NCBI GenBank assembly: GCA_965220505.1 | Contig: CBDCQE010000002.1 | Location: forward strand, 124,001 to 188,000 | Length of the DNA stretch: 64,000 nt | Reading direction: 5' to 3' | Origin: Bin87 sp965220505 | GTDB taxonomy: Bacteria; Chloroflexota; Dehalococcoidia; Lucifugimonadales; UBA3495 | Shown here: positions 1-7,293 of the stretch, in pieces | How the letters are laid out: each line of letters starts with the position of its first letter | Numbering within the stretch: the stretch's first letter is position 1 | Program-made: the position numbers and the translations under genes | The notes under the pieces: model-generated | Told to the model about the DNA's origin: nothing | The model's database searches: none | The model's input: the letters and a program-made list of their open reading frames with translations, nothing else

Positions 1-243
1 CATGGGTAGGCCGGTGAGCGGAGTACCTTCGCCGGCGGCGATGCGTCGGTCGGCGTCGGCGGCCTGCTGGCGGGCGAGGTCGGCAGTTACGGTGATGTAG
101 GCGGAGATCCGGTCGTCAACATCGGCGATGCGGTCCAGACAGGATTCAGTGAGCTCGGCGCTGCTGATTTGGCGGTCGACAAGAAGGCGCGATGCCTCAG
201 CGACGGATAATTGCCAGAGTTGACCGGTAGGTGGTTCGCTCAC
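1..243 (-). CDS. gatA: Aspartyl/glutamyl-tRNA amidotransferase subunit A, N-terminus (partial)
   Basis: This is the first 81 codons of GatA, the amidase subunit of the GatCAB complex that converts Glu-tRNA(Gln) and Asp-tRNA(Asn) to the amidated forms in the cytoplasm. It runs off the left edge of the window, so the Ser-cis-Ser-Lys amidase core is not visible. The visible part has the typical GatA start: an ELTESCLDRI-type helix followed by DDRISAYITVT and a Gln/Ala/Asp-rich helix ending in TGLPM. The start is read as GTG at 243, four bases after the gatC stop, which is the usual gatC-gatA operon arrangement. Confidence 0.85.
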   Translation of the reverse strand, partial: MSEPPTGQLWQLSVAEASRLLVDRQISSAELTESCLDRIADVDDRISAYITVTADLARQQAADADRRIAAGEGTPLTGLPM

Positions 244-247
244 GACG

Positions 248-538
248 CTACTCCTCCAGGACGGCGCGGACCTGGAAGAAGTCGGCGCGACGGCGGGGGG
301 CGTTGAGCAACGTGTCCTCGGCATCGAGACTGTCGGCGGGCTCGTCGTCACGGAGGACGGTGTCGAGGCCGGCGACGTGGGCAGTGGGTTCGACGCCGGT
401 GGTGTCCAGGGATTGCAGGACCTCGAACTGGTCGAGGATGTCGGAGAGCTGGCGGGCGAAGGCCTCCTTCTCCGCATCAGAGAGGGCGATGCGGGCAAGG
501 GCGGCGATGTGTTCCACCTGGGCGGGGTCGATGGGCAT
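248..538 (-). CDS. gatC: Aspartyl/glutamyl-tRNA amidotransferase subunit C
   Basis: The 96-residue protein has the normal GatC length and pattern: an N-terminal VEHIAALARIALSDAE helix, the FARQLSDILDQFEVLQSLDTTGVEPTAHV segment, then LRDDEPADSL, and a C-terminal APRRRADFFQVRAVLE. GatC wraps around GatA and stabilises the GatAB amidotransferase that corrects misacylated tRNA. It lies four bases upstream of gatA and is presumably co-transcribed with it. No strong ribosome binding site precedes the ATG. Confidence 0.93.
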   Translation of the reverse strand: MPIDPAQVEHIAALARIALSDAEKEAFARQLSDILDQFEVLQSLDTTGVEPTAHVAGLDTVLRDDEPADSLDAEDTLLNAPRRRADFFQVRAVLEE

Positions 539-560
539 GGTAGTGTTTCAGCCTGTCTTG

Positions 561-857
561 TCAGGTGAATGGACCGGCATTGCTGCTTATAACTGAAAGG
601 ACGATGTAGCCGGCGACGGCCAGGCTCAACCATTCAAGGGTGCGAAAGAATATCCGCGCCAAGCTGAGACGCCGTTCCGTTGCCCAAGTGTCCCGCAGTT
701 CTCCGAAAAAGCCTCCCGACAGTGCAGCAATTGAGAACAGTAAGATGGCGGTTGGGTTCAGCGAAAGCCAGACGATAGCGGTGGGTACAATCACCAGCAG
801 AGCAACGCTGATGATGGCGACGGCAATCCATTCCCGATTGCCGGCAAAGCGCGACAT
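561..857 (-). CDS. Small hydrophobic membrane protein
   Basis: About 98 residues with two adjacent hydrophobic segments near the N-terminus (EWIAVAIISVALLVIVPTAIVWL and PTAILLFSIAALSGGFFG) and one near the C-terminus (TLEWLSLAVAGYIVLSVI), joined by a basic loop. I do not recognise a family. I chose the ATG at 857 because an AGGTGG motif lies just upstream. A GTG at 866, directly after the preceding gene's stop, is possible but has no such site. It is almost certainly co-transcribed with the small membrane gene at 867-1061. Confidence 0.6.
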   Translation of the reverse strand: MSRFAGNREWIAVAIISVALLVIVPTAIVWLSLNPTAILLFSIAALSGGFFGELRDTWATERRLSLARIFFRTLEWLSLAVAGYIVLSVISSNAGPFT

Positions 858-866
858 ATGTCCCAC

Positions 867-1061
867 CTATTTCCGCGAACCTGGAACTCCAAACAGTACG
901 GCGGCGAAGCACCCCAGGCTGCACCCGAAAACCGAGATTTCCAGCATGACCTTTAGATACCATTGCCAGTCGCTGGGAAACGTGAATAGTGCCCAGATGC
1001 CGAGGAAAAAGAATATGGTTCCCATGACAATGCCGGCTACCTTGTCCGCTTTGGTTTCCAT
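867..1061 (-). CDS. Small two-segment membrane protein
   Basis: A 64-residue protein starting METKADKV with two predicted membrane segments (GIVMGTIFFFLGIWALFTF and VMLEISVFGCSLGCFAAVLFG). The start at 1061 is chosen because AGGAGG sits seven bases upstream; the longer frame starting at 1097 would begin inside the promoter region. No family is recognised. It forms a two-gene unit with the membrane protein immediately downstream. Confidence 0.6.
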   Translation of the reverse strand: METKADKVAGIVMGTIFFFLGIWALFTFPSDWQWYLKVMLEISVFGCSLGCFAAVLFGVPGSRK

Positions 1062-1095
1062 TTTGGCGCCTCCTGACAGCGAACCCGTTGCTGCC

Positions 1096-1101
1096 ATTAT
1101 A
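1096..1101 (-). promoter_or_regulatory. -10 element of the small membrane-protein operon
   Basis: A perfect TATAAT is seen on the minus strand, 35 bases upstream of the ATG at 1061, leaving room for a leader containing the AGGAGG site. No clear -35 box is visible at 16-18 bases upstream. The assignment is inference from the consensus. Confidence 0.45.
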
Positions 1102-1118
1102 CCGGCCCAGCCTGCCGG

Positions 1119-1967
1119 CTAGCTCATTTCGGAGCCGCCAGAGACGCTGATGCTGAGGCCGGTCATGTAGTCGGACTCGGCGGAGGAGAGGAAGGCGGCC
1201 ATGCGGGCGATGTCGTCGCCCTGGGCGATGCGGCCCAGGGGCACGCGCAGCTCGCGCTCGCGGACCATGAGGGCGCGGTGCTCCTCGCCGGAGGTTCCCT
1301 CGGGGGCCAGGGCGGCGGCGATGAAGTCGACGCGCTCGGTGTCGACCAGGCCGGGACAGATGGCGTTGACGTTGACGTGGTAGGGCGCCATCTCGTGGGC
1401 CAGGGACTGGGTGAAGCCGATGACGGCGAACTTGCTGGCGCAGTAGGCCCCGTAGCGGGCGATGCCGCGCTTGCCGGCGCCGGAGGAGATGTTGATGATC
1501 TTGCCCGGGCCGCCGCGGTCAATCATGTGGCGGCAGACGGCACGGCTGACCAGATAGGTGCCACGTACGTTGACGCGCATGACCTTGTCGAAGGCATCCT
1601 CCTCAAGTTCCACTATGAGCACGCGGTCGCGGCCGGGGCGGGAGCCGGCGTTGTTGACCAGGATGTCGATCTGGCCGAACTCGCCGAGGGTATCGGAGAC
1701 CATGGCGTCGACCTGGGCGCTGTCGGCGACGTCGTAGTACAGGCCGGCGCTGCGGCGGCCCATGGCCTGGATTTCCTGGACTACGCTGGGGAGGCCCTGC
1801 CAGCCATCGAGGCGGTCCTCGGTGCGGATGGCGTCGAGGGAGGCTTCGACGTCGGTGACCACCACGTCGGCGCCTTCGGAGGCGAGGCGGGTGGCGATGG
1901 CGCGGCCGATGCCGTGGCGTCCGCCGGCTCCGGTGACGAGGGCGGTTTTGCCGTTGAGGTCGTACAT
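1119..1967 (-). CDS. Short-chain dehydrogenase/reductase (SDR)
   Basis: The 282-residue protein is a classical SDR, a cytoplasmic NAD(P)-dependent oxidoreductase. The glycine-rich nucleotide site TGAGGRHGIG is at residues 12-21, NNAG at about 105-108, the catalytic Ser around 161-162, and the YxxxK pair at Y175 and K179. An acidic residue after the second beta strand (VVVTDVE) suggests NAD preference. The protein ends in a TGLSISVSGG segment as in 3-ketoacyl reductase-like members. The start is supported by AAGGAG seven bases upstream. The substrate cannot be read from the sequence. Confidence 0.9.
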   Translation of the reverse strand: MYDLNGKTALVTGAGGRHGIGRAIATRLASEGADVVVTDVEASLDAIRTEDRLDGWQGLPSVVQEIQAMGRRSAGLYYDVADSAQVDAMVSDTLGEFGQIDILVNNAGSRPGRDRVLIVELEEDAFDKVMRVNVRGTYLVSRAVCRHMIDRGGPGKIINISSGAGKRGIARYGAYCASKFAVIGFTQSLAHEMAPYHVNVNAICPGLVDTERVDFIAAALAPEGTSGEEHRALMVRERELRVPLGRIAQGDDIARMAAFLSSAESDYMTGLSISVSGGSEMS

Positions 1968-1992
1968 GGAATTGCTCCTTGCAGGCGGGCTG

Positions 1993-2066
1993 GAATTTGC
2001 ATGGATTTACAGGATGGACAGGATAAACGGGATTTGCAGATGCGAGGGATTCCTGGATTCCGGCCC
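1993..2066. repeat. Dispersed repeat, family A (CATGGAT..ACAGGAT type)
   Basis: This copy carries the string GCATGGATTTACAGGATGG followed by ACAGGATAAACGGG and then a GAGGGATTCCTGGATTCCGG tail. Related copies occur at 8098-8130, 9598-9671, 37074-37153, 50409-50450, 50571-50640, 54671-54787 and 60060-60230. It lies between two minus-strand genes and encodes nothing obvious. Confidence 0.75.
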
Positions 2067-2108
2067 CGTATCAAGTACGGGGTGACCCTGCAGTGGCGGG
2101 ATGCGAGG

Positions 2109-2909
2109 TCAGTCGGGCCGGAGGTCGCCCATGGGAATTGAGTACCAGAATATGCCCTCGGCGGCTACGTAGTCGTGGATGTGATGGTCCAGGACAACTC
2201 CGGCGACGGCGGGGGTGGCCGGGACGCCGGTGATCCGGGACAGGTATCCGGCGTTTCGGACGGCGCGCCTGGTATCGTATCCGTTTACGGTGTAGGAGAT
2301 TTCAGCCACGATGTAGTGGGGATCACCGCCCGGGTCAATTGCGTCAATGACCAGATCGGCGCGTTGAAAACTTTGGAGATCCTGAGGAGCCATCCAGCCG
2401 ACATCGCTGCTTTGCGTAAGCCGTTGCAGATCGCCCCGGTGCAGGATGGCGGAGAACTCAAAGCCCATATTGCCAGCCAGCAGAGGAGCTTCGTCGCGAA
2501 CGATGTCGTACACGATACGGCCTCTGATGTCGCCCATCTGGTTTCTCAGAGTACCCACGTCGGTTTCCAATGAGGTCAGCCGTTGGTTGGTAGCCGCCAC
2601 GAATTGACGTACTTCGTCAGTGAGTTGCGCCAGTCCAATCTCTAACGCGGTCAGGCGTTGGTTCGTAATCTCGGCGTGGGTTTCCAGCGCGGTCAGGCGC
2701 CGGTTGGCCGTTTCGGCAAGGGTTTCCAGCGCGGTCAGGCGCCGGTTGGCTGTCTCAGTGGACTGACGCACCTCGGCCTGGAACCGGGCGAATTCTTCCG
2801 GCAGGTCAAGCAGGGCCCGGCTGAGCAGCCGGGAGCGGGCCGCCTCAAGCCACTGGGGATGTTCGTCCAGAACCCTGATGAAATCTTCGATGTTATTGAT
2901 GGTAGTCAT
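2109..2909 (-). CDS. Coiled-coil protein with nuclease-like C-terminal domain
   Basis: The 266-residue protein has an N-terminal helical segment, then a coiled coil made of 14-residue repeats (TANRRLTALET units, residues about 50-115), then a globular domain of about 130 residues. That domain has RADLVIDAID and IVAEISYTVNGYDTRRAVRNA, reminiscent of PD-(D/E)XK folds in coiled-coil proteins, but the expected Lys after the Glu is a Ser (EIS). A homologous domain is in the plus-strand gene at 14178-14951. Function is unknown, and nuclease activity is a guess. Confidence 0.7.
   Translation of the reverse strand: MTTINNIEDFIRVLDEHPQWLEAARSRLLSRALLDLPEEFARFQAEVRQSTETANRRLTALETLAETANRRLTALETHAEITNQRLTALEIGLAQLTDEVRQFVAATNQRLTSLETDVGTLRNQMGDIRGRIVYDIVRDEAPLLAGNMGFEFSAILHRGDLQRLTQSSDVGWMAPQDLQSFQRADLVIDAIDPGGDPHYIVAEISYTVNGYDTRRAVRNAGYLSRITGVPATPAVAGVVLDHHIHDYVAAEGIFWYSIPMGDLRPD
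2679..2750. repeat. 42-bp tandem repeat inside the coiled-coil gene
   Basis: Two nearly identical copies start at 2679 and 2721, sharing about 30 identical bases that begin GGTTTCCAGCGCGGTCAGGC. A third, diverged copy lies just upstream at about 2640-2670. The 42-base period equals two heptads of the coiled coil, so copy number can change without breaking the frame or the heptad register. Confidence 0.85.
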
Positions 2910-2941
2910 CGGAGCGCGTTGCCTGGCGGTGTACAGGGGTT

Positions 2942-2947
2942 ATTGTA
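2942..2947 (-). promoter_or_regulatory. -10 element for the coiled-coil gene
   Basis: TACAAT on the minus strand, 33 bases before the start codon at 2909. A -35 box is not evident. Tentative. Confidence 0.3.
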
Positions 2948-3063
2948 GCACCGGGAGCGCCGGCCGCCGTGGCAACGCCGGTCTTGCGGTTGAGGACGGC
3001 GCGGCGTTTTTCAGTTCCTCCGATGCTCAGGGTGGTTTTCTCTGGGTGATGCGTAACATCCGG

Positions 3064-3645
3064 TCAGGTTCCGGTGGCGGTGGCAGGTGACGTGGCGCCC
3101 CATCTGCGGCGGACGAACCGGAAGGCGATGACGGCCAGCGCGAGGTCAACTGTCACTCCGCTGACCATGGTCGCCGCTCCGACCGACACCGCAGACAGGG
3201 GACCGATGCCCACAGCCTCCAACGCGGGGATAAAGGCGTTCATCCAGACCGGCGCCACCATCGCGTTGGCAACGCCCAATACCAGTCCAAATGCCACCCC
3301 GACGATCACGCACCGGCGCACGATTGGCGCCGACCGTGCCTCCAGCAGGCCCACCGCCAGCCCGGCAAGGGCTGCTGCCGTAACGCTCAGCAGGATGCCG
3401 GTGAGGTATAGAGCGTAACGGTCGACTGGGGCCGGCAACACGGAGATCAGGAAGAAAGTCACCGCGCCGACGAAGCTGACCAGAGCGCCGGTGATGACGC
3501 CGAACGCCGCTCCGAGGAGCAGACCGGCCAGCCCGTGTTTCCAATGGCTGGTTCGGCTGCCTGCCGCCGCGCCAGCAACGATGGCGACCAGGACGCAGAG
3601 GAACGCCCAGACGAGCGCGCTGGCGTAGAAGACCGCAAGGGACAT
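3064..3645 (-). CDS. Integral membrane protein
   Basis: A 193-residue protein dominated by five to six hydrophobic segments (for example ALVWAFLCVLVAIVAGAAAG, FGVITGALVSFVGAVTFFLISVL, GILLSVTAAALAGLAVGLLE, CVIVGVAFGLVLGVANAMVA and a final ALAVIAFRFV before a basic RRRW tail). It lies downstream of the zinc-type ABC ATPase on the same strand, 82 bases away. It lacks the length and appearance of a ZnuB/TroC permease, so I do not assign it to that transporter. Family unknown. Confidence 0.65.
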   Translation of the reverse strand: MSLAVFYASALVWAFLCVLVAIVAGAAAGSRTSHWKHGLAGLLLGAAFGVITGALVSFVGAVTFFLISVLPAPVDRYALYLTGILLSVTAAALAGLAVGLLEARSAPIVRRCVIVGVAFGLVLGVANAMVAPVWMNAFIPALEAVGIGPLSAVSVGAATMVSGVTVDLALAVIAFRFVRRRWGATSPATATGT

Positions 3646-3727
3646 GGTCAGCCGGGCGGAGTGTCAGTAAGCAGCCCGGGTCGGTTACCTCCGCACGGGT
3701 GGGCGAGGCTACAGTTCGGGAACTGCG

Positions 3728-4660
3728 CTACTCGCGGCCGGGCCAGTTGACGGGGTGGTCGTGGTGGTGGAGGGCATAGGCGCCGCCGGCGGAGTGGACG
3801 ACCAACTGGTGGCCGAAGGCTTCGGCCAGGACCGACTCCAGCAGCACCTCCTCCGGTGGACCGTAGGCGATCAGGCGGACGTTGACCAGGGCGACGTCGC
3901 TGGCGCGGGCGGACACGCAGGTGAGGTCGTGGGTGCTCATGATCACGGTGACGTCCTGCTCGCGCAGTTGGTCGATGATGTCCAGGAAGCGATGCTGGGC
4001 CGTGGGATCGAGCCCGTTCATGGGCTCGTCGAGCAGGAGCACGGACGGGCTGGCGGCTATGGCCCGGGCCAGCAGCGCTCTCCGGCGTTCGCCTCCCGAA
4101 AGTTCGCCGATGCTGCGGCGGCGCAGGTGGATCAGGTCCACGGTGGCGAGGGCCGCGGCGGCAGCCTCGCGATTGGCCCGGCTGTGCCCGCGGAACAGGC
4201 CGCGCTGGGGGGTAAGACCCATCATCGCCACGTCCCAGACGGTCACGGGGAAGTTCCAGTCGACCTGCTCCAGTTGGGGCACGAAACCGATGTGCTTGCG
4301 CATGTCCGAACTGGGCCGGCCCTGGACCAGAACGCTGCCGGTGTCGAGTTTGACCAGCCCGACCACGGCCTTGAGCAGGGACGATTTGCCGCCGCCGTTG
4401 GGTCCGACCACACCGGAGAGGCTGCCGCATTCCACGGAGAACGACACGTTTTCCAGCGCGAGGATGGGCCCGTAGCTGACACTGACATCATCGAAGCAGA
4501 CGACCTGGGGAGTGGCGCCATCGTGGGTGTGGGTCTGGCCGTCCCGCGAGTGGGTGTGGCTGTGCTCGGCGTGGTTGTGGGTATCGCCCGTCGGCGCATG
4601 GACATGGCCGTGCTCAGCGTGGGCCGGCCCGGAGTTATCGTGTGCGGAATTCCGTTGCAT
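3728..4660 (-). CDS. Metal-type (Zn/Mn) ABC transporter ATP-binding protein with His-rich N-terminus
   Basis: The 310-residue protein is an ABC ATPase closest in style to ZnuC/MntB/TroB. Walker A GPNGGGKSS is at residues 86-94, the Q-loop in VPQLEQVDW, the signature LSGGERRR, Walker B VLLLDEP with MNGLDPTA, and the switch His in STHDL. Residues 1-47 contain twelve His in HxH and HxxH spacing, and HHHDH sits near the C-terminus; both fit metal binding. The core matches the family's usual length of about 250, so the His tail is an addition. No permease or binding protein lies beside it. Its start is four bases after the VOC gene stop, suggesting translational coupling. Confidence 0.85.
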   Translation of the reverse strand: MQRNSAHDNSGPAHAEHGHVHAPTGDTHNHAEHSHTHSRDGQTHTHDGATPQVVCFDDVSVSYGPILALENVSFSVECGSLSGVVGPNGGGKSSLLKAVVGLVKLDTGSVLVQGRPSSDMRKHIGFVPQLEQVDWNFPVTVWDVAMMGLTPQRGLFRGHSRANREAAAAALATVDLIHLRRRSIGELSGGERRRALLARAIAASPSVLLLDEPMNGLDPTAQHRFLDIIDQLREQDVTVIMSTHDLTCVSARASDVALVNVRLIAYGPPEEVLLESVLAEAFGHQLVVHSAGGAYALHHHDHPVNWPGRE

Positions 4661-4664
4661 GAGG

Positions 4665-5579
4665 CTAGGCGCGGAACCAGTCGTCGCCGGCGGGAGGCCA
4701 GGGGTTTTCGGCGTCGAGCACCTGGGAGAGCTGGGTGAACGCGCCCTTGAAGGTGGCGGGGTGCAGCCAGATGCTGTTGAAGCCCAGGTTCACGTAGTTG
4801 TCGGTGCGCCGGGAGGTGGTGAACCGGATGTCTTGGGTCTGGAGGTAGGCGTCGGTGGCCAGGGAGTCGGCGATTTCGTAGATGGTGAGGTAGAGGCCCT
4901 CGCCGTAGCGAGCCAGGAAGCGTCCGGAGGGGGAGTCGGCGCTGGTGGGCTGGGCCAGTTCGATGAAGGTATCGCCGCCGGTGAGCGGGAGGACGGCGAT
5001 TTCCAGGTCGGTAAAGCTGATCTCGAAGCGGCGGGTGGGCTGGAGGCCGAACATGCGGCTCCAGTGGGCGATGGCGGCGTCCAGGTCGTTGACAATGACG
5101 GCCATCTGGCGCAGTTGGAGGGTGCCGGGCTCGTGGGTGGATGATTGCCAGTCGGGGCCGGCGGCGGGCCAGGGGTTATCCGGGTCGGTGACCTCGATGA
5201 TTTCGAGGAACGCGCCGTTGCAGGATGCCGGGTGGATGAAAGCCGAGCGGCTGCCCTCGTGCTCTGTCTCGCCGGTGATGCGGACGCCCAGGTCGCGCAG
5301 GTGGGGGATGAGCCGGTCGTACTGATCGGTCTCGAAGATCATAAGGTAGGGAGCTTCGCCGCGACGCTGCAGGAAACGGGCGCCGGCGGAGGCATCGTCG
5401 GTGGGGGCGAGCAATTCGACGAAGGTGCCGTTGCCGGCGGGGAGAACGGCGTTATCCAGGCCAAACTGGGGCAGGGCGCCGGTGCGGCAGGGCTGCATGC
5501 CGAGGATACGGCCGTAGAGGTCGATACCCTCGGGCAGGTCGTTGACCATCATGGCGATCTGGCGGAGCTTGGTGAGCAT
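4665..5579 (-). CDS. Two-domain VOC (glyoxalase/dioxygenase fold) protein
   Basis: The 304-residue protein contains two VOC modules in tandem, starting LRQIAMMVNDLPEGIDLYGRILGM and LRQMAVIVNDLDAAIAHWSRMFGL, each ending in an LHPA/IHPA..GAFxxxxEV strand. Duplicated VOC modules occur in extradiol dioxygenases, glyoxalases and epimerases. The metal ligands are not clear enough to name an activity: the usual first-strand His is Gln (RQIA, RQMA). It is the first gene of a pair with the ABC ATPase. Confidence 0.8.
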   Translation of the reverse strand: MLTKLRQIAMMVNDLPEGIDLYGRILGMQPCRTGALPQFGLDNAVLPAGNGTFVELLAPTDDASAGARFLQRRGEAPYLMIFETDQYDRLIPHLRDLGVRITGETEHEGSRSAFIHPASCNGAFLEIIEVTDPDNPWPAAGPDWQSSTHEPGTLQLRQMAVIVNDLDAAIAHWSRMFGLQPTRRFEISFTDLEIAVLPLTGGDTFIELAQPTSADSPSGRFLARYGEGLYLTIYEIADSLATDAYLQTQDIRFTTSRRTDNYVNLGFNSIWLHPATFKGAFTQLSQVLDAENPWPPAGDDWFRA

Positions 5580-5594
5580 GGCGATGGGTGTCCG

Positions 5595-5828
5595 TTAGCG
5601 GAGGGAGCGGCGGCGACGGTTGCGGCGGCGCTGGGCTTTCAGAGCTAGGAGTTTGTATTCCGCTTCGTAACGCAGTCGCTTGGCTTCGTGCAACTGGCGT
5701 TCAGCGACCAGCCTTTGGATGGTGAGTTCTTCGAGGCTGCGCTGGGATTCCAGTCTCTCCCGCGCGCGTTCTCGGGCCTGCTCCTCATCTCGCAGCGCCC
5801 ACCTGCGGAACATATAGGCCGTAAGCAT
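5595..5828 (-). CDS. Small highly basic coiled-coil protein
   Basis: A 77-residue protein made almost entirely of charged helix (DEEQARERARERLESQRSLEELTIQRL onward) ending in a polyarginine tail RRRNRRRRSLR. It starts at ATG 5828, two bases after the stop of the upstream membrane/coiled-coil gene, whose tail also contains RRNRRR. The two are therefore probably co-translated and may interact. Family unknown. Confidence 0.55.
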   Translation of the reverse strand: MLTAYMFRRWALRDEEQARERARERLESQRSLEELTIQRLVAERQLHEAKRLRYEAEYKLLALKAQRRRNRRRRSLR

Positions 5829-5830
5829 GA

Positions 5831-6328
5831 TTACTCGCCGCTCCGCGATGAGTCGTTGCGGAGCCGGCGGCGGTTGCGGCGAGGGGATGAGGTTGCCTGC
5901 TCCAGTTGGGCTTTGAGGGTTTGCACCTGGGCTTCGGCTTCCTGACGCCGGCGAGCCTCCTCCTGACGCTGCTGCTCGGTTTCCTGCTCGCGTCTCTCGG
6001 CTTCCTCCTTTTCCTTTTCCATTTCCTGAAGCCGGCGAGCGTAAAAGTAGGCAGACAGCACGGTTACGGCACCTCCGGGTACGGTTACGGTGGGGCCTAC
6101 TATCTTGAATATCCCCAGCCAGTTCCAACTCGCGGCGCTTCGGCCGATGGCGTCGTCAAGCAGCGGAACGCCAAAGTAGATGGCAATGGTCAGCCCGACC
6201 GCCACAGCATGGAACACTACGAAATCTACCACAGCCATGAGGGCAGTGGCAAAGTGCATCAAGGGCATCGACCAATGGCCGCCGCTCCGGGGCGCCATGT
6301 TCGCGTGAGCGGATGCCATGCCAGCCAA
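5831..6328 (-). CDS. Membrane-anchored coiled-coil protein
   Basis: A 165-residue protein with two hydrophobic segments (MHFATALMAVVDFVVFHAVAVGLTIAIYFGVPLL and WLGIFKIVGPTVTVPGGAVTVLSAYF) followed by about 55 residues of Glu/Arg/Gln-rich coiled coil and a basic RRNRRRLRN tail. The topology suggests an inner-membrane anchor with a cytoplasmic helix. No family is recognised. It is paired with the small basic coiled-coil gene directly downstream. Confidence 0.6.
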   Translation of the reverse strand: MAGMASAHANMAPRSGGHWSMPLMHFATALMAVVDFVVFHAVAVGLTIAIYFGVPLLDDAIGRSAASWNWLGIFKIVGPTVTVPGGAVTVLSAYFYARRLQEMEKEKEEAERREQETEQQRQEEARRRQEAEAQVQTLKAQLEQATSSPRRNRRRLRNDSSRSGE

Positions 6329-6335
6329 GGCGTGG

Positions 6336-6791
6336 TCATTCGCGGGACGGGAGGTTCAGCCGGGCGGTGCCTATTACGTAGGGGCGGTCCGGCACGGGGC
6401 CGGTCATGGTGATGTCACACTGGACGTGGTTGCCGTCGTCGTCCTGCTCGGTGTCGCTGACCTGGATGCCGACGTGCAGGGGCTGGTTGTGGGGCACGGT
6501 GCCGCGGAAGACCAGGTCGAGGTCGGCCACGGTGCCGGCGCCGGCCCAGTCGGTGATCACGCGGGACACTAGGGCCATGGTCATGATGCCGGGGACGATG
6601 GGACCATCGAGGCCAATCTTCTCGGCCTCGGCCTGGTCGGTGAAGCGGTTGGGCGCGGGGTTGCCCCATAGGGAGCAGAAATCCACCACCTGCTCGAGGG
6701 CGACTGAGACGATGGCCGGGCCGATCTCGTCGCCGAGGTCGACATCCTCGTAGTAGAGTTTGGGTGCCTGGTTCATTGCGGCATCACTCAT
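6336..6791 (-). CDS. MaoC-type hot-dog dehydratase subunit
   Basis: The 151-residue protein is a MaoC-like hot-dog domain: LYYEDVDLGDEIGPAIVSV at the N-terminus, a hydratase-type segment FCSLWGNPAPNRFTDQAEAEKIGLDGPIVPGIMTMALVSRV, and a C-terminal FRGTVPHNQPLHVGIQV. Such proteins catalyse (R)-specific hydration or dehydration of acyl-CoA or acyl-ACP thioesters. In the active-site loop the usual Asp-x-x-Pro-x-His pattern is altered (NPAPNRF). The ATG at 6791 is chosen; the open frame continues upstream but overlaps the partner gene. The partner subunit is seven bases upstream. Confidence 0.85.
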   Translation of the reverse strand: MSDAAMNQAPKLYYEDVDLGDEIGPAIVSVALEQVVDFCSLWGNPAPNRFTDQAEAEKIGLDGPIVPGIMTMALVSRVITDWAGAGTVADLDLVFRGTVPHNQPLHVGIQVSDTEQDDDGNHVQCDITMTGPVPDRPYVIGTARLNLPSRE

Positions 6792-6798
6792 CGCGTCA

Positions 6799-7251
6799 TC
6801 ACTCCCGAACCACCTGGGAGCGCTGCACGTCGGCGACGACCACCCCGTCCTGGTTGCTGAAGGTGGTCTCCCAGACGACGTGGACCATGGTGCCGGAGCG
6901 GCCGGTCTTGGTGTAGACGTCCTTGAGGTGGGAAGAGGCAGTGAGCCGGTCGCCGACGACGATGGGCGCGCGGGGCTCGACGCGCTGCCCGCCGTGGAAC
7001 TGGCGACGGCCGAACTGGAGCTTGATGTCGGGCAACTCGCCGCGCTCGAAGAGGGCGCACAGGGTGGGCGGCGCGACCTGGTCGGCATAGCCGGCGGCGC
7101 GGGCGGCGTCAGCATCGGTGAAGATGGGATTATCATCGCCGATGCTGCGCGTGTACACGTCGACAATCTCCCGGGTGACGTCGAAGGGGCCGGACTCGTG
7201 CTCGACGCCGTACAAAGAGTGGTCGTATTCGTAGTCGATCTGGGTGGGCAT
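6799..7251 (-). CDS. FAS1-type dehydratase-domain protein, partner of the MaoC subunit
   Basis: The 150-residue protein resembles the N-terminal hot-dog half of MaoC/FAS1-type dehydratases: YTRSIGDDNPIFTDADAARAAGYADQVAPPT, then a FHGGQRVEPRAPIVVGDRLTASSHLKDVYTKTGRSG segment. It carries the D-x-N-P-x-F signature. Together with the downstream MaoC gene it most likely forms a heteromeric (R)-3-hydroxyacyl thioester dehydratase; this is inference from adjacency and fold. The start is supported by AGGAG eight bases upstream. A second pair is at 41089-41948 in opposite gene order. Confidence 0.85.
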   Translation of the reverse strand: MPTQIDYEYDHSLYGVEHESGPFDVTREIVDVYTRSIGDDNPIFTDADAARAAGYADQVAPPTLCALFERGELPDIKLQFGRRQFHGGQRVEPRAPIVVGDRLTASSHLKDVYTKTGRSGTMVHVVWETTFSNQDGVVVADVQRSQVVRE

Positions 7252-7293
7252 GGTTTGTGCTCCTGGATGCGTTCACCGGTGGATACGGGCCGG

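Noticed and set aside
3064..3645. Assignment as the permease of the zinc-type ABC ATPase
   Set aside because: It is too short and lacks the ABC-3 permease layout; adjacency alone is not enough.
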